From Anisus vortex (taxonomy: Eukaryota > Mollusca > Gastropoda > Planorbidae): a DNA stretch of 64,000 bases. A program made the translations under genes and the position numbers. The notes under the pieces are model-generated. The model did no database searches and was not told the origin of the DNA. It saw only the letters and a program-made list of their open reading frames with translations. The DNA lies in contig OX421495.1 of assembly GCA_949126835.1 (NCBI GenBank), forward strand, positions 4,542,011-4,606,010, given 5' to 3'. Every line of letters begins with the position of its first letter. The stretch's first letter is position 1. This document shows, piece after piece, positions 11,225 through 22,100 of this stretch.

Positions 11225-13195
11225 TCATGCATTCTCCCATGGTGATGAAAAATGCTCCTTCATGGAATAAATGGGGAACGTATTGGTCTCTTCATCAGGT
11301 GGAATAGATATTTCATTCAAATCAAGCTCTTCTTCATCTATCCATTCAGCACGCTCTCCATTTTCTTCATTTGCGATACTCTTTGTGACCTGATAGGTTT
11401 GGGAGGAATAATTGATTCCTGCCATGCTTGTGCGTTGAGGAATGGCTGCGCAGCATGACTAAAGAAGCGAAGTACATATGACATTTTTTGCAAATCCTAT
11501 CGCTAAGCACAGATTGTATTGATGGAGAGTACATATCGTATGGAATCGAACGGTAAGGATTTGATGACCGAGGAAGGATATCATCCACTTTCAGACTTAG
11601 AGCTGCAAACAGAGATGGAAACTTATGCGACGCTCCATCTGTTGTCCGTTCTGGAATTTTCAGACCTTCGCCCGAATGAACAACTTGTTATGGACGTGGA
11701 AAAAATCTCTCTGTTGCTACACTGAAATATTAGCTTCTTGGTTTTGAACAACACTTTTTGTCGGTGGATTTTACAATTTGAGTTAAGTATTGCAATGGCT
11801 TGTTCGTACATGAACGTCAAACCATTTTTTATCTTTAGTCAACAGGTGTTCTTCATCTATCTCTGAGACTGTAACGTTGGGTCGATGAATTCTGCCACTG
11901 TTGGAAAATGATCGACTACCAACTGTGACAAAATTTCAGCTAGAGTGTTGCCTGCAAATTGCAAATTCTTCTTTTCTAAATAAGCATCTATGGTAACACC
12001 TCTATAGTTCAAGTGACGACCATCTATAGGCCTATAGTGGTCATGTGGTAATATCAACCCAGTAAGTTCCTTACTGAGTGGCGCCATTCTCCTTTCGACC
12101 CTATTAAACGAACTTCTCCCTGGAGCATTGGTAGTGATTAGGGATGTTAAACGAAAACCGGAATACCGGATTCCGGTTTTGAAACTAAAAACCGGTTTTG
12201 ATTTTCAAAACCGGATTTCGGTTTGTTGGTAGCAACCCTTTTCTTTTTGTTCTAATGGAAATATTTTAAATAAATAATGTTGGATTCGCACAAAAAAATT
12301 CTTGAAATGCCTCGCTAACACTATTTAGTCTTAGATAGGCCTATTGCGTTTGTTGTGGTTCCAAATACCGACTATGGTTGCGATAAAAATAACATCAAAC
12401 CAATTGTTAATTAAGTTACAGTTACAATTAACATGAATCTTTTTATTTTTCCCGGCACATCTTTGAAAAAAATTCTTTAAAGATGGCTCAGTGTAAACTA
12501 TGTTCCCAACAGATAGGCCTAAGCCTGAGCGGTGGCAGTAGGCCTATCACTGGATTGCGTACGCACTTGCATACAAAGCATCCTATATTAACAGCGTGAT
12601 CCTCTTCATATGCTTCTTAATATTATGGTCAACGATAATCGGAAATTCACTATTGAAAACTAGTATCGGTTTTAATCAATTAGCCCAGATTTTTTTTAGT
12701 TCTAAAGAATTTAATGCTAAAGTGTACAAAATTATATTGTAGGCCTATATTCACACAAATCAACCCCTTGCCCAGCAAATAATAATTAAGTTTGAACTTT
12801 TTTTCAAATATACATACAAAATTACGCACATTTGGCTTCTCTGGTCTGGGGAGGGGGGTAACTGAAATCCGGTTTTAAACCGGTTTTATAGAACCGAAAA
12901 CCGGTTTTGAGAACAAACCGGTTTTAACATCCCTAGTAGTGATGAATACAGCATCAAAATCGTACTGAAGAAAGAGGTGGACTGCAACATTAATAACTTT
13001 TCCGTATATTGGGTTCTCGTCTGGGCCACCATCAACTGTCGACACTAAATTTGGTTTCACCATGTGATCAATAGGTCTACCACTCCGTGTAACGACATCA
13101 AATTCACTGAGACTAAGCAATTTCTTGAAATCGAGTCCATGACTGAATGCTGCTGATGAAGAGTGTTTTCCAGATCTGATTGCAACGTAAGTCGG
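11225..13195 (-). pseudogene. Broken transposase with C2H2 zinc finger and DDE-like core
   Basis: Read on the minus strand from an AG acceptor at about 13196. The first part includes GPTYVAIRSGKHSSSAAFS, TRSGRPIDHMVKPNLVSTVD, GGPDENPIYGKVINVAVH and LFLQYDFDAVFITT. After the nested hAT insertion the frame resumes as NAPGRSSFNRVERRMAPLSK, ELTGLILPHDHY and VVDHFPTVAEFIDPT. Further on come PSIQSVLSDRICKKCHMYFA and a C2H2 finger ending HSSTHK, then an acidic tail (EEELDLNEISIPPDEE). Stops and frame changes near 11850, 11780 and 11420 show it is dead. The repeated Asp/Glu-containing blocks are consistent with a DDE transposase, but the superfamily is unknown to me; a captured host gene is less likely because it lies between inverted repeats. 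Confidence 0.7.
12139..12935 (+). mobile_element. 797-bp hAT element retaining a BED zinc finger, nested
   Basis: The ends TAGGGATGTTAAAC and GTTTTAACATCCCTA are inverted repeats, with arrays of AACCGG/CCGGTTTT motifs inside both ends. A perfect 8-bp duplication GTAGTGAT (12131-12138 and 12936-12943) flanks the element. At 12483-12600 on the plus strand a short frame reads AQCKLCSQQ ... TGLRTHLHTKHP, the C-x2-C...H-x(3-5)-H pattern of a BED finger, the DNA-binding domain of hAT transposases. The catalytic region is absent, so this is a deletion derivative. It interrupts the transposase of the surrounding element. Confidence 0.85.
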
Positions 13196-13440
13196 TCCTG
13201 AATTATAGGCCTAACCAACATATTCTCGGCTTCCTAAATCATTGGACTGAAATTGGATTCCAGCATAGGCCTACACCGACGGAATTAGCTTGTGTCGCAC
13301 AAACATATGTATATATATTTATTTTCATGTGACTTTAGATATCTTAGACCCCTTCCCCCCCTCGTCACACATTATCACAAATGCGTGACCCCCCCCCCCA
13401 CACACACACCTAATCGTTTGACATAATTTATGGACACCCC

Positions 13441-15236
13441 ATAGGCCTATCACAGATTCTAAAAGGGGGCCTATATCTATTGCCCATTCAACAATTATAA
13501 GGCCTAGGCCTAAAATCTGCAGAAACACAATATATGTTGCTTCCAAAAAAAAAAAAAAAGAAAATCCAAACCCGAAATATTAAAAATATTTCAATAATAT
13601 TAGGCCTATAGCCTACATTCATGGGCGATCGCAGGATATGATATATTCATAAGGAGACCAGGAAAAAAAAAAGAGTAAATGGCACATGCACGCATTATAC
13701 TAGAGCCTCTACTAGGACACAGCGTCAAGTGCACTGCCTCCCACTCCCCCTCCCCATCTTTCTCATTTAATTCCACATCTTAAAATAAAATTAATTCTTA
13801 TGTCAAGTTTAAGTTACCCGCCCTATATCCTATCTATCCTAAAGTACTATTAGGCCTAGGTAGGCTATAGGTATAGGCCTAGGCCTATTATGTTACACAT
13901 ATTTCTATGTTGAGGCGGAGGTGAGGTTTCTAATGAAATTAAACTTCCTAAACTCCTAAATAAGTTTTACGCAAATGAAAAACTAGTTTATAGGCCTAGA
14001 GGCCTAGAGTCTGTATAATATTTTTTTTTACACTTCTACTACTCATGTTTCCGTTTACGACACCGAACATGACGACTTTTACAATTTACATTGTCTCATT
14101 GTAGCTAGGCCTACGCTAACAGATCATCCAACACATCTTAATATTACCTACGCCTAGATTATTGTCCGTTTATTCATAGTCTCTTAAATATAGGCATATG
14201 TACAACTATTACGAAAGTCACGTTTTACTCAATATTATTCTTTTAGGATAGCAATAAATACATATTTCGTTGAGAACTAAACGAGTGGGTGGGGAAGGAA
14301 AGGACATTAGGTTTTACGACTATAATAAATTGTTGACATTCCTAACTAAATATCTGATTATGGCACCTGCCTTAGTCAAAAGATGACAACAACACGGATG
14401 GCTGCACCCTCTATTTGTCGGATTTTAAAAGATATTATACAATAAGTGACATCAATGTAACTATTTTCTGTAATGTTTAACAAGAGTCTTTATTTTTCAA
14501 TATTTTTTAAATATATATATGTATTAAGAGTTTAACAAATGTAGCCAGAACAAATACAACGGAAAATCAAGATGTTAGTCACAGTTTTAGCCGAAATTTC
14601 CAACTTTCTACTTTCTCATTCTGAATCAGTCGAGCTAGAATTTTATTGCAGTGTATGTAGATTAGAACCATATGTTTGATTAGATATTCGATAATCCTGT
14701 TTATTTGTTACTTAATAAGCTATTTGACGAGTTAATGGATTACTTAGCTAGGTCTACTACCGGACCGACTACCGGTAGGCCTACACCTACACTAAACATT
14801 TAATAATAATAATAGTAAATAATAGTATTAGATTATTAGAGTTAATAGAGTGAAAGAACAATTGGAACTTACACAATAACTTCAATAGCGATCACTATAC
14901 TATAACGTAACCGGTACAAATACAAAATACGAATAGTACTGAGACTAAGAATAGTAATAGCATTCAGATGACTACTAGTGAAGTGAGACTGGTCAATGTC
15001 AATGGGTAAACTTATTATTATAATGTTGACTGAGGCTGAGCAATGAATCATAATGAATGGAACAAATGGGTAATGTGGTGGCATATGGTTAAAAGACAAC
15101 ATAGGACATAGGATCTAGTGTTTTTTTTTCACAGAATTGTGTGAGACAAAATTGGGTAATGTTTAAGGACTATGAATCAGTTTCTAATCAAAATGAATGA
15201 TTAACAACAGAGAGTTTATAACTAATAACATTAAAA
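13441..15236. other. Intergenic, rich in TAGGCCTA palindromes
   Basis: No gene recognised on either strand. The octamer TAGGCCTA and its extensions (ATAGGCCTATAG) recur many times, for example near 13443, 13500, 13603, 13853-13890, 13990 and 14776. A non-coding first exon of the PTPN14-like gene could lie here but leaves no visible signature. Confidence 0.5.
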
Positions 15237-15700
15237 AACTAAAACATTAAAAAATTAGAACAAATTCAGAAAAGAGCATCACGATTCATTACTAGCGAAC
15301 ATTCACAACTGACAAGAGTAACACCAATAGTCAAATCACTAAACCTAGAAACACTAGAGGACAGAAGGGTAAAGAGTAGCCTAAAGTATCAATGATGCAT
15401 AAAAGGCATTAAACTCTAATTTAGAAATACAACCCAATAACAACCTGTTGCAAGGCTCAGATAAATATAAGGACAAAAACACTTTCCTTATCGCCTATGC
15501 GAGAACAAATGCATATATAAGTACTCTTTCTTCTTGAGTGGCATTCGGGCATGGGATGGGTTGCCTGAACAAACCAGGAAAACCAGTAACTTAACATCAT
15601 TTAAAACATTAATAAAAATGCAAGACTAGACTCAGACCGTGGATGAGCGTAAGGGGCAATAATCTTCTTTATAGAAGTAGCGTCTGTAACATATAAGATT
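15237..15700 (+). mobile_element. LINE 3'-end fragment
   Basis: The segment from AAACATTAAAAAATTAGAAC through the 3' untranslated region matches, base by base with few changes, the last 460 bp of the LINE copy at 4790-5255, including AATAATCTTCTTTATAGAAG and the AT-rich tail. It is a 5'-truncated copy, the usual product of target-primed reverse transcription. Confidence 0.85.
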
Positions 15701-15898
15701 TATATAAGAATATATATAAGAAGGTTTATACTTTTCAGTTTTCAAATCGTAGGCCTAATATGCAGAAAATGAAAAAAAAAAGAATTGATGAATTCAAATT
15801 CAAAATTTAAAAAGGCGACTTATTTAGTAATTAATTCGTTTTAAAAGGCTAAATGAGAAGTTTAAATCAGTGAATATTTTGAGTCTTGAGCATTTTTA

Positions 15899-15904
<6 letters not shown>

Positions 15905-15946
<42 letters not shown>
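15905..15946. repeat. (TA)n microsatellite
   Basis: About 21 uninterrupted TA dinucleotides upstream of the PTPN14-like start exon. Confidence 0.95.
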
Positions 15947-16189
15947 TAACACGTCTGAAAGTTTTTTTACTCCTCTCAATTCATAGTATAGTAATATACA
16001 GTAATAATTACTGTACAATTTTCTGATATTCCTGTTTATATTTATATAACTTAGCTTATAATTTAAAAGTAATTATATATTGCAATCTACAAAAAGAAAT
16101 CAAATGAAAATCTATTGGATACAATTAGGCCTACATAAACATATAAACTATTTCTTTTTCTTTTTTAGTGTAGATTTCTCACTTAGAAA

Positions 16190-19100
16190 ATGCCTTTTAA
16201 ATGGAGGCTGAAGAAAACCAGAAAATATGACATCTCTACAAAAAATTCATTCATTGTTGGTGTATATTTATTGGATAATGCTTATCTGGAGTGCACATTG
16301 AGTGCTGAAAGTACTGGTCAAGAATGTTTGAAAAGTATTGCTCAGAGGATAGAACTTTCAGAGGCAAGTTATTTCTTTTTGTGGCATTTAGTTATGTTTC
16401 TCTTGTCTCATTGAATGTCAGTGCTAATATAATTTGATGCCATGCTAAATTAACAAAGCACAACTTTATGTGATGTTGAAAGTGCCAGGTGATGTATGTT
16501 TTAAAGTTCTTTAGCAGACCTTTTGGTCAATATCTAATAATGCTACTGAAGAAGCTAGTTTCTGTGACCATTGCATACACCATGTAAGTATCCCGTTGGA
16601 CCAGATTGATCCACGGAGCCAGTAAAGCAGCATTTACCAGTTTGTTCACCACTGTCTATGACCACAGCATACTAGGGGATTGTGTGGCCAACACAATGCC
16701 CAGCCACCTTTACCAGGGACACCCTCCAGACCCGAGAACTAATCCTAGCCTTCACCAGGATTCCATCCCAGGACTTTCAGTTCGAATGTGTTGCCCCTGA
16801 TCCACCGTGCCCCCTACACCATGTGTAGATAGTGCAAATTAGGCCAGTTATAATACTTCCACTCCCAATGGAGCTGGGTGAAGACAAGAACACTAACCAG
16901 ACCCATGAAATATCCAATCATTTTAATTTAAAAAACATCTCAAACATGAGATCCTTTAGACAGACAGTTCAACATGATGTCACTAGATTAATTTGTCTTG
17001 TTCTAATTGAGTTTATACTTGTTGTTATTTAATTGTGTGAAATCGAAACACGTAATGTTGTGCAGATGAAATAATCTAAACAGTTTATTGCTAACATACA
17101 TGATACATATTGTGCTATTGTGTTACACCTAAGCTGAAAATTAGTGGTAAAATTATCTGCACAGTGCACATTTTTCTCTAGCAGAATATTTTAATAATTT
17201 GAAATTAGGTTGCAAAAAGATTCAGTTTGGAAATAATTTATTATTGAAAGTGCTGATTGTTTTTCTTCAAATTGTCCACAGAGTCAATATTTTGGACTGA
17301 GATACGTTACCAAGAAACTACATTTTCACTGGGTTGATTTAGAGAAGCCGCTCAAGAAGCAGTTAGATAAATATGCTCAGCCTGCCAACCATTGCCATTG
17401 TTTATATTTTGGTGTCATGTTCTATGTGATGGGCGCTCACAAAATTCCAGATGAGGTGGCCAGGTAAAGGATCTGTGAATTACAGTGGTACCTCTGGTTA
17501 CAAACTTAAATTGTTCTTGAACTCTACCTGAAACGTTTGTAACCTGAAACATTAAAAATCAGTGCAATAAACTCAAACCGTTTCAAGATGGGGAAAAAAA
17601 GTTCTTTTTTTAAAAATTAAAATCTGTTACTGCTGTGCAATAAGGCCAATGAAATTGAACTTGCGCATGCCTGTAGGATCGGCCGACTAAGTTAAGGCTA
17701 AGTACTGCAAGGTCTTTGTTTGTACTGTAAGCGATCGTTTGTCTCCAACGTTAAACCTTCCTGTCTCTCATTGTTCGTAACCTGAGGCTTTGTTTGTAAC
17801 CTGAGACAAAAATGTTTCTAATTTGTTGTTCGTAACCTGAATCGATCGTAACCCGAGGTACCACTGTATTTCATGATGTTATGTAGAGCTGATTGTTATT
17901 TAACACATACCAGTATAAGAATAAAAGATGATTTAACTTTGATACTACACATATGCAGAGATCTGCATATTTACATTTTTGTCAATGTTTTGTCCCAAGG
18001 TTCCATTACTACCTTCAACTTAAAAATGATGTTATCGATGGTAGACTGCTATGCTCTTCAGATCAGGCTATAAGGCTTGCGGCTTACAGTTTGCAGGGTG
18101 AGTTGCCTACATTTGTGTTGTTTTCCACCTCAGATATTTTTCTTATGTTTAAACAGTATTGAGACAGTCAATTTAGCTTAAACACGGTTGAGAAACTTTT
18201 CTTGTATTCCTATTAGCATTGATGTTGTTGTTTTTTTCAGCGGAGTTTGGAGATTATGAGCAAGACAAATATGCTGTTCAGAACTTGTTATTATTTCCAA
18301 AGGTATGTATGATTAACCGTTTGATTAATTGTAAACTAATTTTTAAAAAAAGGTCATTCTGTAATAATTGTTGTATTCTGAAATTATGAACACCATTTAA
18401 ATTGTGTATCAAACATTTCAAAGACAATGCTGAAGGATGAAACAGTTGCGGCTGAACTTTTCTCAGAGGCTATCGCTGGGCATGCCACTTTACAAGGTGT
18501 GGCTCCCATCCGGGCGGAACTGCAGTATGTGAAAGAGATACAGATGATGGATGGGTACAGTGTAGAATATTACAGTGCAAAGGTAAAGCTTGGTTCAAAG
18601 GTTAAAGTTTAAATATAAGTGTAAGCAATATTTCAAATATAAAGCATATAAACACTTGAGCGATTTATTTTGTGTAAAAATTGTCTTTGTGATAAATGTT
18701 ATTTCAATCAGAATAAAACACAAAATCCTATTCACCAGTCTTGTAAGCTACTCTTTATTCAATTAAATTTAAAAAATGAACAATTTATTTTCAAGCAAGG
18801 TCAGTTTTTATTCACAAATCCTTTTAACAGAGTATAAAGTCTGTATTTGTTCCTAATTTATTTCTTTTCCTGATATAATGAAATCTGCATCCCAGTCGGT
18901 GAATTAACGATGAAATAAACATTTCTTTGAACAGGATGAATCTAGAAAAGATCTGTATTTAGGGACTTCCTGTACCGGTATCTTTGCTCGATACACGGAT
19001 GGCCAGTCGCCTGTATATTACAAGTACGTCCTTAAATAGCACGTCAACTTAGGCTCTTTGGTTGTTTATCTTGAAATGTTTATGTATTCAAATGTTGGGA

Positions 19101-22100
19101 TTGTCTTTCTAATTGAGAACTTGTATCCACAGGTGGTCTGAGATAGCAAAAGTTACACAAAGTAAAAAGACACTAGAAATAGATACTTCTAAGAGCTCAG
19201 TGCAGTTTCAGCTGGTAAGTAATATTAAGATTTATTGCATTGTAGTGTGAGCACACTAGGTTAGCATTTCTTAATTGATTTCTCCTGTATAGAGCTACTG
19301 GCCTTGTTATTCATTGTTATTCAACACACCCCCCAAACTGCAGACACTGCCACTACACGGAAGAAACTGTAGACCACATCCTACTTGAATGTCCTAAGTT
19401 AAATCAACCTCAGACACAGACTACCCTCCCCCATTACCAACACATTATACATCAATAGAGAACAACTAAAAAAGACATGTAAATATGTTTGTCTGGCATT
19501 GACAGCAAGAGAGCAAAATGTTCTGCAGACTGGATAATAGAAGAAGAAGAATCTTGTATACAGAGAAGTAGTGATGTTCATGTCAGAACTGACCTGAATA
19601 TAAATTTATGTTAGCATTCTCATACCAACAATGTCAGTCAAAAATAAAAACAACAAATAATTGCACCAACAAATTCCTTACAGGGGCATTCCCCCCAAAC
19701 TTTTTTTCATGGCTTGGTCATTTTTCATATTGCTACTTTTTAAATCTCTAACATTATTATCGCATATATACTTGTCTATTGTGACAAACAGATATGAATT
19801 TCCACCCGATTTTCATATATTATAATATAGTGATGTCTGAAGTCAAAGGCTGTAGCTAAGTTTGGGTTCAAAGGTCACATTATGTTGGGGATATATTGCT
19901 GTTTGAGATGTAAATTTAGTAAACAATAGATTTTAAACCTTTTTTCTCTTCTATTTGGAACCCAGTAGTTTGGATTTTGTAGCCCGGTGTCATTTTGGAC
20001 ACTGTGCCCTAAGCTTTCCTGTTAGATGTGGACACTGTGCCCTAAGCTTTCCTGTGAGATGTGGACAAATCTTGCAAAATTACCCTATATGATGAAATAC
20101 AATTTTAATGTAATCAATCAGGAAAAAAACATTTATTCAGTTGTACTCATGAAAAATCTATTTTTCTAGACTTGTCTGGGCTGAACTATATTGAAACGAC
20201 TCCATTTATTTCTCAGGAAATTTTTCTAAAAGAAAGATGGCCTTAGGATTACAGCATGTATATTCTAGCTATACAAGTATCCGTTTTTACGAATATTTCA
20301 CTTTTCCTTGTTATTGTAATTAAGTTTTTTGCTGATCCAGTAAAAGTAATTAAAAAAAAAACATCTTAAAAATTTATTTTGTTATTCAGGAAGATACAGA
20401 TACTGCCAAGTATGTCTGTCATTTAGCCCAACTGCAGCGTCAGTTTTACAAATCAGCCAAGGGAAGTTTAAGGTATTATAATTGTAAATTATAACTTTAT
20501 ATTGCTTTGTTTTTTTAGAGATCAGAATTACACAAGTTTTTTTCAGTTTGAAATTATATGCATGATTTGTGTTTGTGTGAATGCATGAAATGGAAATTCA
20601 TACTGCATACCGAGATTCCAATTCGATACTTTGCAGTCTGGAGTATTCTCCTTCCACTATATTTGCCTTCCACTTCCTATCATACAGTGCATCTTGTTTC
20701 CCCAACCCCCAGTGTTGTTTTTTGGCTTGGAATTAAAAATTAATTTCAGAATGTTGTTACAGTTATTTAATAACATACTAGAAGTTTTCATTGTGCAGTT
20801 TTTCTCAGTTAAAAGTCAGCAGTGGAATAACTTTATTGCATGCAGTCTTTCTTCCCATTGAATGGTTGTGTTTTTCCTTGTGTGGCAGTTTTCTTTTTTC
20901 AACTATAATTAGCTAATTTATTCAGCACAGCTTTTGTCAAGAATGACTAATCTGAAAATTAAATTATAGTATACTCTTGTGATAGAAAAAAATATTGACA
21001 AGGATTATTAAGAGATTAAGAATTTTCTTTCGGTTTGATAAAATGATGGTTTGATTTCATTCAGAAGTACAAACAACTATCTATATAGTTATATATATAT
21101 AGTGCTGTTTGTGTGAATACATTGAATCTTTTTCATGCACTCTTCTCCTGTGATAAACAAAATCAACTGTCTTAATACATTGACTACAGCTGCCGGAATA
21201 GTAAAACTTATACAGCTGCCATAATAGTAAAACTAATATACTGTCCAGAGCATTTTATTTTTGCATCTTTGCTTATGTTTCATAATTGATTTTTTTTTTC
21301 TTGTTCTTTTCAAGCATGTTTGATATTGCATTGCCTTGCATGTTGTTTTTTTTTCAGTCAAAGTTTATCGGATGTCACCCTAGCTGGTGAAAATGCTGAG
21401 AACCATCACATAATGTACGTAAGTTAGTTAACATGGCAAATACATTCTATGACCGCAGAAAAGTTCAGGCAGGTCTCGCCAACCTACGGCACGCGTGCCA
21501 CGCTTGGCACGCAGAGCTATTTTCAATGGCACAAAAAAAAGCAATTCAAGTCTCTTCTATAAGTCTCTTTACCTGGCGCCGGTTGACTTTTAGTTTGTTG
21601 GCACGCTGATTGAATTAGAAATTTTACTTTGGCACACTACTATGAAAAGGTTGCCGACCCCTGCTCTAAGGAATGATAAACTAAACTTGCATTCACAGCC
21701 CAATTGATTTAGCATGTCAACCTTTTAAAAAAAATGTAGTGTAAAACAGTACAGTTTGTTGCACGTGGCCATTGCATGATTTTAATAATATTGATTAAAT
21801 TTGTTTATTTTTGGGGGGGAAGGGGGGGGGGTCTGTGTAGTCATGTGACCACAACCTGATATCCCAGGAGGCTCTAAATTTAAATCCCATCCATGCCTTA
21901 GGCCTTAGGGTGTGTTATAAAACATTGGGATGAAATGTAAAAGGCCAAGTATTAGCTTTTATGCATACTGCCAAATGAGTTCTCTATGGGTATTAAGTCT
22001 TTGGACTAAAATTTTTTATATAGCTACACAAAATATTCTTTTTGTCAAATTTTCAAAAGCCCAACCTATTTAGTACTTGGTGTGGCCTATTTGTTATCTA

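Larger units (their letters stand above)
10861..13440 (-). mobile_element. 2.6-kb DNA transposon with GGGG..GTCCATAAATTA ends
   Basis: The left end GGGGCCGTCCATAAATTACG and the right end (minus strand) GGGGTGTCCATAAATTATG form terminal inverted repeats that continue into GTCA.ACGATT. Long C runs (10907-10918, 10956-10964, 10992-11002) and their counterpart at 13389-13399 are subterminal. The interior carries a broken transposase on the minus strand and a nested hAT element at 12139-12935. The target duplication is unclear: TA or ATA flanks both ends. The superfamily is not assigned. Confidence 0.78.
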
